A DNA stretch of 64,000 nucleotides from Flavobacterium bernardetii (GCF_011305415.1 NZ_JAANOQ010000007.1:62001-126000), one strand, 5' to 3'; numbered from the stretch's first letter, positions 34,050 through 44,593 are shown. Numbers and translations: made by a program. The notes: generated by a model not told the origin, from the sequence alone.

Positions 34050-36719
34050 CTACTTTTTTATAATTTGAATAGATTGACTACCATTTGCTGTTGTTAATTT
34101 CAGAAAATAATTTCCTGAAGTTAAGTTTTGGTTTAATTCAATTGGTAAATTATGATTCCCCGAAGCCATTTCTTTGTTTGTTGCAATAGTTTGTACCAAT
34201 TTACCTTGAACATTGTATAATTCTATTGTAATATTTTCAGGATTAAGTAAAGTAAACTCAAAAGTGGCTGAAGTTTCAATCGGATTTGGATAAATTGAAA
34301 GTGCATTATTAGTTGAAGAAAAATCTAAAGTACCTAAAGTAGTATTAGTTAAACGAACTAAAGTAGAAAGTTGAGAAGACCCATCAAAAGAATTACCACC
34401 TAAAATTATTTTACCATCAGGTTGAAGTAGTATTTTAGAAAAACTTGATTCTACAAAATCCCAATCTGTATCAATACCTAAACTCACTACATTTACCTCA
34501 CCGTTTATTCCAAAAGTAGTATCAATACTTCCATTTACATTATAACGACTTATAGAAAATTGTTCATTTTTCTTACCAGCCTTTAAAATTTTACCATCTG
34601 GTTGAACTGCCATTGCGTAGTTTGTTGTTCCAATAACATCGTTTGAAACACCATTTGTACCATGAGATAAATTTACATTACCATTCGTTAAGAATTTTAC
34701 ATTTTTATAAACTCCATTTATATTTACAAAAGAATAAACTGAATTGTCGTTTAAAATAAATACATTGTTTACAACATTATCTAATGGACCAGTAGAAAAT
34801 TGCATAGAATTTTTCCCACTTGTTCCATAACTTGAGTCTAAAACACCATTTAAATTAAGCCTTAGAGAAATATATTTATTATTAGAACCATTAATTAATT
34901 GAGAAAAACCGACAACAACAATTTTTCCGTCATTTTGGAAAAGTATTCTTCTAGGAAACTCCATTATATTTAAATCGCTTTCAAATCTAGTAGTATATAG
35001 TCCATTATTAGCAAAACTATTTATTAAAATTCCATTGTTTGAAATTTTTAAAATCCCATATGATATTGAAAACGGGCTGTTTATTATTAAATCAACGGCT
35101 AAAAATAAATTACCTAATTCATCAATTTTAAAATCATTTATATATTGAAGAGCATAATTAGAATTGTTAGCAACTATTAAATCATTGATAGTTATTTTAC
35201 CATCACTATCAAAAGTTACATCTGGTGTTCCATTACTATTAAATTTATAAATTTCAGTGTTTGTAGAAACATATATTTTATCAGAAAAAACATTAATATA
35301 TGATTCCGTTAAGATATTATCAGATGACGACATATTTACAATTCCACTAACCCCAAAAGTAACATCAATGCTTCCATCAGGTAAATATTTGATTAATCTA
35401 ACTAAATTCAAATAATGTATATATATTAATTTAAGATAACTCCCATCAGATAACACTTGAAAGTCTTTAAAATAATTTTCATTGTAAAGAAAATTAGTAC
35501 TACTATTTACTGTTAATCCATTATTGGATATAAATCCATCAAATATTTTAAAATTGCCATTTGAAGTAGCTGATGTAGTGGTGCCTGTAAAAATTATACC
35601 ACCTGAACTGTTAAAACGAAAAGAACTTGCCGTATCAATATCATTAGTAACTACAACAACTCCATTTGTTCCATAAGTTGTATCTGACTGGCCATTTGTT
35701 TGAAGCTTCATAAATTTAACATCACTATTTGAAGTACCGTTAAGTATCATTTTACCATCAGGCAGAACTTTAATCTTTGGTATTAAATGAACTGAAGTTG
35801 GTGTTATTCCTGTTGACATTGAAAGTAAATCAGTAAATGTTTTTTTTCCAGAACTTCCAAAACTTGTATCTAAGCTTATTCCATCAGCATCTAATTTCAT
35901 ACAACCAAATGTACCTGCAACTTGCCCAAATATTACTATTTTACCATCTGACAATATTTCAAATGATCTTGCTCTATCTATGGAACTTGTAGCATAATCT
36001 ATTGTTTTTTTTCCTGTTCCGTTAAATGTAGTATCCAAAGAACCGTTTGTATTTAATCTTACAATGGCAAAATCATAATTAGCAATAAATGATTCTCCAA
36101 CTACTACAATTTTACCGTCAGTTTGCATTTTATGAGAAAAAGCTTGTTCATTACTTGTTCCTAGAGCAATAGTTTGCATACCATCACTATCAAAAGTGGT
36201 ATCAAAAGACCCATCAACATTTAACCTTGCAATAGCAAAATCGTTATTTGTACCGTTAGAAACATATCCAGAAACTACTATTTTACCGTCAGCTTGTGTA
36301 GAAATACATTTAATATTCATTGGAAAAGTCCCAAAATTAATTGTTTGGTTTCCAGAAGTATTAAACGAAGTATCAAAATTATTATTTGGTAAAATTCGAT
36401 ATATTTTGTTTTGACCAGCAGTTACTACTTTATCGTCTGCTTGAAAACATACAGTCTGTAAAGCAACAGAACCGACTTCTTTATTCATGAAAATTCCAGA
36501 AGTATTATATCCTGCAATTATACCTTTAATAACATTATTACGTCTTACATAACCTACTCGATATAAAATGTCATTTTGAATAACTTCATCATAAATTACT
36601 TGGGAAGAATTTACAGTATTTTGATATTCTGTTGAAACACCATTATAACCAAAAGTTGTATCTAAACTTTGAGCGGTTGTAAATATTGAAAATAAAAGGA
36701 AAAGTAATGTTTTTTTCAT
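34050..36719 (-). CDS. T9SS-exported delta-60 repeat protein
   Basis: An 889-residue surface or secreted protein. A signal peptide (1-16, ending FTTAQ) precedes about twelve delta-60-type repeats whose units contain patterns such as GSLDTTFNGTGK, LQPDGKIILGG and VSGYVSNGTNNDFAIARL; these build a beta-propeller-like fold. The last about 75 residues are a type A T9SS sorting domain: SIYPNPIETSATFEF, ITIELYNVQGKLVQ, LTSGNYFLKLTT and the basic end IQIIKK. Substrates of the type IX system pass the outer membrane and may be anchored to lipopolysaccharide. The ligand or partner is unknown. The terminator behind it is shared in sequence with the neighbouring T9SS gene. Confidence 0.92.
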   Translation of the reverse strand: MKKTLLFLLFSIFTTAQSLDTTFGYNGVSTEYQNTVNSSQVIYDEVIQNDILYRVGYVRRNNVIKGIIAGYNTSGIFMNKEVGSVALQTVCFQADDKVVTAGQNKIYRILPNNNFDTSFNTSGNQTINFGTFPMNIKCISTQADGKIVVSGYVSNGTNNDFAIARLNVDGSFDTTFDSDGMQTIALGTSNEQAFSHKMQTDGKIVVVGESFIANYDFAIVRLNTNGSLDTTFNGTGKKTIDYATSSIDRARSFEILSDGKIVIFGQVAGTFGCMKLDADGISLDTSFGSSGKKTFTDLLSMSTGITPTSVHLIPKIKVLPDGKMILNGTSNSDVKFMKLQTNGQSDTTYGTNGVVVVTNDIDTASSFRFNSSGGIIFTGTTTSATSNGNFKIFDGFISNNGLTVNSSTNFLYNENYFKDFQVLSDGSYLKLIYIHYLNLVRLIKYLPDGSIDVTFGVSGIVNMSSSDNILTESYINVFSDKIYVSTNTEIYKFNSNGTPDVTFDSDGKITINDLIVANNSNYALQYINDFKIDELGNLFLAVDLIINSPFSISYGILKISNNGILINSFANNGLYTTRFESDLNIMEFPRRILFQNDGKIVVVGFSQLINGSNNKYISLRLNLNGVLDSSYGTSGKNSMQFSTGPLDNVVNNVFILNDNSVYSFVNINGVYKNVKFLTNGNVNLSHGTNGVSNDVIGTTNYAMAVQPDGKILKAGKKNEQFSISRYNVNGSIDTTFGINGEVNVVSLGIDTDWDFVESSFSKILLQPDGKIILGGNSFDGSSQLSTLVRLTNTTLGTLDFSSTNNALSIYPNPIETSATFEFTLLNPENITIELYNVQGKLVQTIATNKEMASGNHNLPIELNQNLTSGNYFLKLTTANGSQSIQIIKK

Positions 36720-36846
36720 TTGGAGGAAAAGTTAAATTCCCTACAAAGAAATAAGAAAAACCACACATTTCCAAGTGCTTATAAAATAAATACCTGTTAA
36801 GTTTACTTTAAGTGGTAAATAAGTAAAAACAGCAACTTAATTGTAC

Positions 36847-36877
36847 TAAAAATCCCAACCTGTTGCCAAGTTGGGAT
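36847..36877 (-). terminator. Terminator of the 1,612-residue T9SS gene (second copy)
   Basis: The same hairpin as at 33958-33987, with identical stem and loop (AATCCCAACC then TGTTGCCAAGTTGGGATT), lies 40 bases past the stop codon; minus-strand T run is short. Confidence 0.75.
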
Positions 36878-36916
36878 TAATTATATGAGTTATAAATCAT
36901 CTTACTTATTTTATAC

Positions 36917-39900
36917 TTATTTTATACTTATTTTTTTACTAAAACTTCCGTTAGTGGTTTCTATTTTTACAATGTAAACTCCTGTACTGTTTGCGTGCAT
37001 TGGAATTTGAATGTTAGTTTGATTTTCGTTTCTAACATCCCAAGTATTTACTAATTGTCCAACTACATTATATAAATACACTTGGTTAACCGTTGCGTTT
37101 CTATCTTCATTGGTAATTTGTAATACTTCATTGGTGTTTACATATTTTGCATCTATCAATCCATTATCATTCACATCAACATCAGAATTTGTTTTGATTT
37201 GATTTGAAGCTACTGATGATGTGTTTTCTTTCGTAAAAGTTAAATAAAATCTATCATTATAAACTCCAGCATTTAACTTAACACTAAAAGGTTGAGATTT
37301 AATATTATGATATAAACCCGTTTGAGTATCAAAAATGTATATTCTTCTGTTCGCATCAAAATTTTCAATTCCATCCAGTACAATTTTTACAAGACCTGTT
37401 TGATTTACTTTTACACTTAAGGAATGTCTTTTACTTTCATTAAAATAACCAACACCTTGAATAATTAAGTTGGTGTTGTGTGTTCTAAAATACATGTCAT
37501 TTGGTTGATCATCTAAAAGTACGCCATCAAAACCACGATCAATATTATCAGAAGCTCTTTCGTTCATAAATCCTAATAATATTTGTCTGTGGTAATTATT
37601 TGCAGAATTAAATCCTAAACGAATTTTAGCATATTCAGCTACGCTATAAGAATCATTAGCATTTTTAATCGCATTCGGATTTGCAGCTGTTGTATGGTTT
37701 GATTTAAACATTTCAAAAGAATTAGGATCATTTTCTTTTACAAATAGTCTTTGAGTATTATTAAAATTAATATTTCCACCAGTTGCACTTCCGAAAACGA
37801 AGAAACCTTGTCCTACAGGAATGAAACGTTGCGCAATTTTAGTATTTCCTCCTAACCCATTAATTCCGGGAGGTGCAATTGGTGGTGTTCCTCCAACTTT
37901 TGTGTACGCCGCATAACCACCTTGGTAACCTTGTAAAACATGTGTATTATTTAATGGTGAATGTTCCCAGTAATAAATGGTTCCTGTTGTGCTAGAATCT
38001 CCAGCAACAGAAGAAATATTATCATCAATAAATTTATCCGCATCAATAGCTGAAGCATAAGGATTTCCACTTAAATTTAAGTTATTCGCAGAAATTGGAT
38101 TGGTGATTACGCCGTTAAAAGGTTTTCCAACGAAAGTATAATTTTGTTTTGGAGTTGCTGCTCCACTTCCTTTCAACGTAAATCCTTGCGATGGACTTAA
38201 AGCTCCCGTTTGTAAAACTTGAGACCAATTGGCATAAACACCAGAAACATTTTGAAATTTATAAATCCAGTATCCAGCAAGGCTAATTGGACTTGTTGGC
38301 GCACCATTATATCCACCAATCCAGTTAATTGACGTTGGACTTGCAGGATTTGTACCATCTCTTAAAACAGTTTCAACTGTATAATTATTGTTATTTGTAC
38401 TACCGTTAATTGGTCCAACTGGAGAAGACCAATAGTTGTAATTGAAAACATTTGAAGATCCTTGTTGGTCTCTTTCAATCCAACCATCACTTGTTGGTTC
38501 TAAATCACTTTGAGTAGTTTGTACCAATTGAGAACGACCTACTAAATCAATTACTCCATCTAGTAATAAATACCAATCGTTTTGTAATTTATTATCATTT
38601 ATCATATTAATAGTAGCACCTGGATTTAAAATCAATCCTAAATCTGTAGAGTTGGAAGTTTCAGTAATATTATGACTTACATTTACAATTGACCAATCGT
38701 AATCCATAATATCTAATCCTCTAATTTCTTTTGTTGGACTATTTACAGCAGTTGCAAAATCTCCAGTTCTTTCCGTTAAGAATGGCATTGGCGCTTGTTG
38801 TACATTAATCACTTTATGGTTGAAAATTTTTGTTCCTACCAAGTCAATTGCTGGAGTTGATAAATCGTCGATAATGTCATCTTTATACACGTCCATTCTA
38901 TAGTATCTTACTAAATTAACAAAAGGCAAAGTTCCTACATCTTTTGGTACTATTTCACCTCTAACCTGAGTTGCGTTATTTCTAACTTCTTGATACACCA
39001 TTCTTTGTAATTGAGCAACGGTTAATCCGATGTTAAACACACGAACCTCATCAATTTTCCCATTAAAATAAGAATTATTTGCGATTGGATTTTTTCCTAA
39101 AGTTAGTAAAGAAACATCTGCTGCAATGTTTCCCGCTAATGCTTGAGAAGCGACTTGTAATCCGTTTAAATATAATCTTACACTTCCACCAGAATAAATG
39201 GCTGCCACATAATACCATTGATTGGTATTTAAAGCCGTATTGAATGTAACTGTAGTTCCATTTACAGTAGCTTGTAATCTTCTGATGTTAGATATTTTTA
39301 ATTGGAAATTATTTTGTCCAACTATGACTCCATCTGCATTATATCCGTTTGCTAAATTTATCCACGACATTAAAGTTGCAGAAGGCAAACCACCTAATAT
39401 TGCAGTACTTTGAGCGTAATCGTTTCTACCATCAAATTCTAATAATAGTTTTCTGTTTAAATCTCTTGGCGAACCGAAATATGCTGTATTGGTATCAAAA
39501 GCATCAAGAATTCCATCTTTATCAATATCTGTGTTACCATCAATAATCCCGTTGCTGTTAGCATCTAAAGAAGCATAAAGTGTATTGGCAATATCAAAAC
39601 TTCCGTTGCTTGTTACATCTAAATAATTCGGAGAACCGTCACCATCAGAATCTAAAACATAATTTAAAAATGGAGCAATCAGAGTTCCTTGATCTAAATT
39701 ACCATATATATTTAAACCATAATCGTATAAATCTAAAATTCCATCTCCGAAGCCTTCAACAATTCCGTCCCCATTTGTGTCTTTGCTTCTAAAATTTTCT
39801 GTGTCTGCACCATCGCCTCTTCCATCTCCTGTAATATCTCCATCACCATTTACATATCCTGGAACTGCATTTGTATTTCCAGCACCAGATTCATCTACAT

Positions 39901-41755
39901 CAAAAAGGGTATCATTATCAGAATCTAAATCCATATAATTTGCAGCACCATCACCATCAAAATCAGGCGCAGATAAAATTCCTTCAGCGCTATCATGTAA
40001 ACCATTAGCATTAGCATCCATCCAAGCTACATCCATTCTTCCTTTTGCATTGCTTAAATTCCCTAAACCTACTTCAATAATATCTTCAATTCCGTCGTTA
40101 TCAGAATCTAAATCGAAAACATCCGCCACACCATCTAAGTCAAGATCGCATAAAGCTTGCGTAATTAAAATATCATCTAAAGCTAAGTCGTTTCCTAAAC
40201 CACCCGTTTCGTTATTGATAAAAGTTACATTAAAAGCATCCACGTTTAAGTTTAAACTTGCTGTAAACTGAACCCAATCTCCAGCTAAATTACCTGCAGT
40301 TGTTGGCGCAATATTACCCGTGCTAATTGAAGTTAAAAGGTTGTTGTTTATATCTCTAAATTCTACTCTTACGTTTGGACGAAGTCTGGTTGCGATTCCT
40401 GGAGCATCGGTTCTGTCAATATTTAACACCCAGAAACTATAAGTGATTGGAATATTAGGTAAAGCACCTGTGATTGAAGCGGTGTAAAAAATTCCTGGAG
40501 TATAGGAAGCATTGAAAATAGCCATTCTTCCGTTTGCATCACCCGTGTGATCTCTACCCATGTGCCAATATGTTGGTGCCCAAGATGCGATTTGACAACT
40601 TGAAGCTACCGCATATTCACCATCGTTTAAATCGATAGAACTTAAAGTTGGACAAGCGGCTGTATTTGGCGCACCTATTCCGTTTTCATAGCAATAAGTA
40701 GTAATAGCGTTATAAGTTGTATTAATTGTAGTTCTTGTTCCTGCGCCAAAACTTTCATTTAAAAATTTATAGTTTACTTTAGGACCGTTGGCGTTATTAC
40801 AGTTTGTTTCTTCAATTGTATCTCGAATTCCATCATTATCATCATCGATATCTACATTATCAAAAATTCCATCACCATCACTATCAAAAAAAGTTTGAAT
40901 ACAAACTCCTTGTAAATTATAGTTGTATGGGTTTTCATTTGAATCATTATTTACAATTGAAATTGTAGCAGTTTTTGTTCCAATTGACGGTGGTGTAAAT
41001 GTTACTACAAAAGAAGTATTTCCTCCTGGAGCAACAATTGCTGAAGGAGCAGTTGTAACTGAAAAATCACCAGGATTAGCTCCTGAAAATGTTATAAGAC
41101 CTAAATTTAAATTTACATTACCAGTATTAAATACAAAATAAGTTCTAGTAACTCCTATTCCGACAGAAGTAGTACCGTAATCTGTAAAATCTATGATTGA
41201 TGGCGTAACATCCCCATCAACAATAGAGTTTGCATTTCCTTGAACATCCATTTCTGGGGAAGAAACTGCATTTCCTCTTATTGCATATACATAAGTAAGA
41301 ACCCCGCCATTATTTGTATATCTAACAGTAATAGTTGCATTTTTAAATCCGACTGGAGCTGCAGGAGTAAAACGAATTACCAAATCAGGAGAAAAAACAG
41401 TTCCACCTCCATTTAAAGTATTTCCAGGATTTGGTCCTGACACTATTGAAAATTGTGCTGCATTGACACCAGAGATTACCACAGAAGGATTTGAAAACGT
41501 TATTCTACGAGAAGCATTAGTTCCGCCAACACCATTATTTCGTAATACGAATGTATTATCTTGGGTAGCACCAATATTTACATTTCCAAAATCAGTAAAA
41601 TCTAATAAACTTGGCGTAATATCACCATTTGCAATAATAGCACCATTTCCAGATATCACTAAATTTGCATTTTGAGAAAAACTTACTGAAGTAAGTAAAA
41701 AGAAAACTATTGTAGTTAATAGAAATCTTTTAAAAGGAGTATTTTTTTTAATCAT
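36917..41755 (-). CDS. Giant T9SS-exported multidomain surface protein
   Basis: A 1,612-residue protein. In order: signal peptide (about 1-28, ending VSFSQ); two choice-of-anchor D/ASPM-like immunoglobulin-type domains (about 33-160 and 165-283); calcium-binding thrombospondin type 3 repeats such as DSDGDGIFDNVDIDDDNDG, recurring at about 289-310 and 535-750; between them a jelly-roll-like domain (about 330-530); a LamG/concanavalin-like lectin domain (about 768-915, from KLLLEFDGRNDYAQS); a long region with YWSSPVGPI and LSGNPYASAIDADKFI motifs; and a type A T9SS sorting domain (last about 75 residues, VYLYNVVGQLVNTW ... GVYIVKIET ... SIK). It is likely an adhesin or matrix protein displayed on the cell surface. 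Specific ligand unknown. Confidence 0.92.
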   Translation of the reverse strand: MIKKNTPFKRFLLTTIVFFLLTSVSFSQNANLVISGNGAIIANGDITPSLLDFTDFGNVNIGATQDNTFVLRNNGVGGTNASRRITFSNPSVVISGVNAAQFSIVSGPNPGNTLNGGGTVFSPDLVIRFTPAAPVGFKNATITVRYTNNGGVLTYVYAIRGNAVSSPEMDVQGNANSIVDGDVTPSIIDFTDYGTTSVGIGVTRTYFVFNTGNVNLNLGLITFSGANPGDFSVTTAPSAIVAPGGNTSFVVTFTPPSIGTKTATISIVNNDSNENPYNYNLQGVCIQTFFDSDGDGIFDNVDIDDDNDGIRDTIEETNCNNANGPKVNYKFLNESFGAGTRTTINTTYNAITTYCYENGIGAPNTAACPTLSSIDLNDGEYAVASSCQIASWAPTYWHMGRDHTGDANGRMAIFNASYTPGIFYTASITGALPNIPITYSFWVLNIDRTDAPGIATRLRPNVRVEFRDINNNLLTSISTGNIAPTTAGNLAGDWVQFTASLNLNVDAFNVTFINNETGGLGNDLALDDILITQALCDLDLDGVADVFDLDSDNDGIEDIIEVGLGNLSNAKGRMDVAWMDANANGLHDSAEGILSAPDFDGDGAANYMDLDSDNDTLFDVDESGAGNTNAVPGYVNGDGDITGDGRGDGADTENFRSKDTNGDGIVEGFGDGILDLYDYGLNIYGNLDQGTLIAPFLNYVLDSDGDGSPNYLDVTSNGSFDIANTLYASLDANSNGIIDGNTDIDKDGILDAFDTNTAYFGSPRDLNRKLLLEFDGRNDYAQSTAILGGLPSATLMSWINLANGYNADGVIVGQNNFQLKISNIRRLQATVNGTTVTFNTALNTNQWYYVAAIYSGGSVRLYLNGLQVASQALAGNIAADVSLLTLGKNPIANNSYFNGKIDEVRVFNIGLTVAQLQRMVYQEVRNNATQVRGEIVPKDVGTLPFVNLVRYYRMDVYKDDIIDDLSTPAIDLVGTKIFNHKVINVQQAPMPFLTERTGDFATAVNSPTKEIRGLDIMDYDWSIVNVSHNITETSNSTDLGLILNPGATINMINDNKLQNDWYLLLDGVIDLVGRSQLVQTTQSDLEPTSDGWIERDQQGSSNVFNYNYWSSPVGPINGSTNNNNYTVETVLRDGTNPASPTSINWIGGYNGAPTSPISLAGYWIYKFQNVSGVYANWSQVLQTGALSPSQGFTLKGSGAATPKQNYTFVGKPFNGVITNPISANNLNLSGNPYASAIDADKFIDDNISSVAGDSSTTGTIYYWEHSPLNNTHVLQGYQGGYAAYTKVGGTPPIAPPGINGLGGNTKIAQRFIPVGQGFFVFGSATGGNINFNNTQRLFVKENDPNSFEMFKSNHTTAANPNAIKNANDSYSVAEYAKIRLGFNSANNYHRQILLGFMNERASDNIDRGFDGVLLDDQPNDMYFRTHNTNLIIQGVGYFNESKRHSLSVKVNQTGLVKIVLDGIENFDANRRIYIFDTQTGLYHNIKSQPFSVKLNAGVYNDRFYLTFTKENTSSVASNQIKTNSDVDVNDNGLIDAKYVNTNEVLQITNEDRNATVNQVYLYNVVGQLVNTWDVRNENQTNIQIPMHANSTGVYIVKIETTNGSFSKKISIK

Positions 41756-42136
41756 ATCCGGGGAAGATTTGAGGTTAAACTAAAGTCAATGCATTTTGTA
41801 TTATTTTATTGTTAATAAACAGTTGTTTTTTGTTAAAATTTATTAAAATATATCTAATTATTTTGTTAAAAGTATGAATTATATTCTAACAAAAAAAGTA
41901 TTTCATATTAAATATCTAAAATTTAGATGTTTTTTTTATGTTTTTAACAATAGATGTATTTTTTGTTAAGATTTTATATAATAAAAAAATAATAGGCCGA
42001 AACTATCGATATTTTGCTTTAGAAAATCGATGTAAAACACTTAATAATTTGATAAACTTAAAAAACAAAATTATTGTAAGAAATAGATTCACAACACAGA
42101 ATCATTTCAAAAACAAGAAAAAAAAAGGAAAAAAAA
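41756..42136. other. 381-bp A+T-rich intergenic region
   Basis: This stretch separates the giant T9SS gene from the ketosynthase gene, both on the minus strand. It should hold the promoter of the T9SS gene, but no full TTTG-N19-TAnnTTTG match is visible. A 73-codon frame on the plus strand (from 41938) runs into the ketosynthase gene and looks like chance. A weak 5-bp stem (GATTC/GAATC near 42086) precedes an A-rich block and may serve as terminator of the ketosynthase gene. Confidence 0.6.
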
Positions 42137-43285
42137 CTACAATTCTACTAAAACACTAACCGCATTACCGCCAAAACCAACGGCATTAACAAGTATTTTT
42201 TTTAGATTTTTAGAATTTGAATTTTCGTAAAAAGGTGAGGCTACAAAATGTTGATTTTGCAACATTAAAATAGCTAATTCAAGACTTAACAAACCAGAAG
42301 TGGCAAAAGTGTGCCCAACTTTCCATTTGTTTGAAGTTAACATAGGTAAGTTATTACCAAAAATAACTTTAATGGCTTCAAATTCTGTACTATCACCTTG
42401 AATTGTTCCAGGTGCGTGCATCACAACTGCATCAATATCCTCTAAATTATTAGAACCAATAGCCATTTTCATAGATTTTTGAAAACATTTTGCATCAGAT
42501 GAAATAGAAGTGCTGCTTGATAAAACTTCTGTTGCATACCCAATCCCTGTAATTTTAGCAATCGCATTATCTGGAGAAAGTGATAAAGACAAACAAGCCG
42601 CTGCTTCACCTAAAACCATAGTATTGGCATTTTTAGAAAAATCTAAACTTCTATTAGCAAAAGAATTCTCTTCATTAGAATACACTTTTAAAGCAGATAA
42701 TTGGCTTAATGTAAAAGGTGTTAAAGGCGCTTCACTTGCTCCAACTAAAAACTGATTAGACATTCCTGATAGCAACCAAGCAACTCCATTCAATAAAGCA
42801 TGTAAACCTGTGGAACACGTTATAGAATGTGAAATTTCTGGACCATCCGTTTGTAAATCATGTGAAACCCAACTAGAAATATTTCCTAAAGTTGTGGCTG
42901 GAGAAGTAAACGTAGAAACGGTTCCTTCATTTATAAAATCAGAATGATGTTTTTCAAATAAAGTCGTAGCACCACGAGACGAGCCAAAATTAATACCGAC
43001 ATTTTTATCTGAAAAATGACTGTTTTCGAAACACTTTCTAGCCACCAAAATAGCCATAACCACCGATTTATCTAAATGTTTATATTTAGAATCAGAAGTT
43101 ATTATTTCTTCCAGAAGTTGACATTCTTTTTCGGAAAATTTAGACACCCAATAGTGTTTCTGATTGGCAGCCATTTTTTGAAACAAAGAATTTTCATGCA
43201 AATAATTGTTCCAAATCTCAGCAGAAGTAGTTCCTAAAGCAGAAATGGAAGCAATTGAATTAATAAAAACCGGTTGTTTTAACAT
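42137..43285 (-). CDS. FabF-like beta-ketoacyl synthase in the biotin cluster
   Basis: A 382-residue condensing enzyme of the KAS I/II type, somewhat shorter and more divergent than FabF (about 415). The Cys-His-His triad is present: C157 in HSITCSTGLHA, H290 in VVMHAPGTIQGDSTE, and H325 in NKWKVGHTFATSG, with the supporting Lys just before. It should therefore be able to condense acyl thioesters with malonyl-ACP. Its start overlaps the bioA stop region by seven bases, so the two are translationally coupled. Inference: it makes the pimeloyl-type precursor for biotin, or is a specialised fatty-acid elongation enzyme. No ACP or ketoreductase gene lies next to it. Confidence 0.88.
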   Translation of the reverse strand: MLKQPVFINSIASISALGTTSAEIWNNYLHENSLFQKMAANQKHYWVSKFSEKECQLLEEIITSDSKYKHLDKSVVMAILVARKCFENSHFSDKNVGINFGSSRGATTLFEKHHSDFINEGTVSTFTSPATTLGNISSWVSHDLQTDGPEISHSITCSTGLHALLNGVAWLLSGMSNQFLVGASEAPLTPFTLSQLSALKVYSNEENSFANRSLDFSKNANTMVLGEAAACLSLSLSPDNAIAKITGIGYATEVLSSSTSISSDAKCFQKSMKMAIGSNNLEDIDAVVMHAPGTIQGDSTEFEAIKVIFGNNLPMLTSNKWKVGHTFATSGLLSLELAILMLQNQHFVASPFYENSNSKNLKKILVNAVGFGGNAVSVLVEL

Positions 43286-44556
43286 GGAATCTCGTTTAAT
43301 GCTTGTTCGATGGTGGCGTAAATTTGTTGCAAACTTTCTTCGGAAATAATGTAAGAAGGTAAAATATAAATGATATTTCCCACTGGGCGCAAAATTACAC
43401 CTTTCTCTATGAAAAAATTATAAAATTGATTGCGTAAATTACTGTAATAGTCTTGTTTTTCGGAAACTTGAACTTCTAAAGCGAAAATGACACCTAAAAC
43501 TCGAGTTGTTTTTACTTTATGATGTTGTGCAATATGTTTTTCAAATTGAAGATGCGAAGCATTTATTTTATGAATACTTTCAAATATTTCTGGTTTTTTC
43601 AATAATGAAATACTTGCCAATGCCGCTGCACAACCTGTTGGATTCGCCGTAAAAGTATGTCCGTGAAATAAGGCGTGATTGACATTATCGCTTACAAAAC
43701 CATCAAAAATTTCTTGAGTAAAAGTTGTAATAGCCATTGGAATAGTTCCACCAGTTAGTGCTTTACTCAAACACATCATATCCGGTTGGTTTTTCAAATA
43801 ATTACAAGCGAACATTTTACCCGTTTTTCCGAAACCTGTCATTACTTCATCTGCGATGGTAAACACATTGTTTTCTTTACAAATTGAAATCAAAACATCT
43901 AATTCCGAAGCTTCATACATAACCATTCCAGCTGCTCCTAAAACCAAAGGTTCAAAAATAAAAGCCGCGACTTCATTCTCTGAAATTGCTTTTTGTAAAG
44001 CTGCTTTTGAAATGGCTTCATTCCCTTTTGTTGGAACCGGAATTCGGATTACATTTATTAATGCATCTTGAAAAGCTTCTGTAAATAAACCAATTCCACT
44101 TACTGCCATCGCTCCGAAAGTATCGCCGTGAAAAGCATCTTCAAAAGCAATAATGGTATTTTTCACTACACCTTTATTATAATGAAATTGAAAGGAAGCT
44201 TTTATCGCCACTTCGACCGCTGTCGAACCATTATCAGAATAGAAAAACTTTCTTTGATTGGAAGGTAAAATTTCGACTAATTTCTCCGCTAATTCTACCA
44301 CAACATTATGTGTAAAACCACCAAATAAAACGTGTTCTAAAGTGGTCAGTTGTTTGTAAATCGCATCAGCAATAAATGTGTTACTATGTCCGAATGGATT
44401 CACCCACCATGAGGCAATCGCATCAATATATTGTTTCCCGTTTTCATCCCATAAAAATTCATCTTTACCTTTTACTATAGCTGGAAAATGTGAATTAATT
44501 TTATGTTGTGTATAGGGATGCCAGTTGTATAAACTATCTTTTTCTGAAAGTGTCAT
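43279..44556 (-). CDS. bioA: Adenosylmethionine--8-amino-7-oxononanoate transaminase
   Basis: A 425-residue PLP enzyme of biotin synthesis that turns 8-amino-7-oxononanoate (KAPA) into 7,8-diaminopelargonate with S-adenosylmethionine as amino donor. Substrate-binding WHPYTQ at the start, ASWWVNPFGHSN, FYSDNGSTAVEVAIK, and the PLP lysine in LSKALTGGTIPMA identify it. ADEVMTGFGKTGKMFA is the class III aminotransferase block. It overlaps the ketosynthase gene by seven bases and lies 203 bases downstream of a lipoprotein gene. Confidence 0.97.
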   Translation of the reverse strand: MTLSEKDSLYNWHPYTQHKINSHFPAIVKGKDEFLWDENGKQYIDAIASWWVNPFGHSNTFIADAIYKQLTTLEHVLFGGFTHNVVVELAEKLVEILPSNQRKFFYSDNGSTAVEVAIKASFQFHYNKGVVKNTIIAFEDAFHGDTFGAMAVSGIGLFTEAFQDALINVIRIPVPTKGNEAISKAALQKAISENEVAAFIFEPLVLGAAGMVMYEASELDVLISICKENNVFTIADEVMTGFGKTGKMFACNYLKNQPDMMCLSKALTGGTIPMAITTFTQEIFDGFVSDNVNHALFHGHTFTANPTGCAAALASISLLKKPEIFESIHKINASHLQFEKHIAQHHKVKTTRVLGVIFALEVQVSEKQDYYSNLRNQFYNFFIEKGVILRPVGNIIYILPSYIISEESLQQIYATIEQALNEIPC

Positions 44557-44593
44557 TTTGTTAGTGACTAGAGTTTGTAATTAGTCGTGAGTG

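Noticed and set aside
39349-39792. Several plus-strand frames inside the giant T9SS gene
   Set aside because: They are shadows of the Asp/Gly/Asn-rich calcium-binding repeats on the minus strand; no start context or family resemblance.
41938-42159. A 73-codon plus-strand frame between the giant T9SS gene and the ketosynthase gene
   Set aside because: Extremely A+T-rich with Lys/Asn-rich random-looking translation, and it runs into the end of the ketosynthase gene on the other strand.
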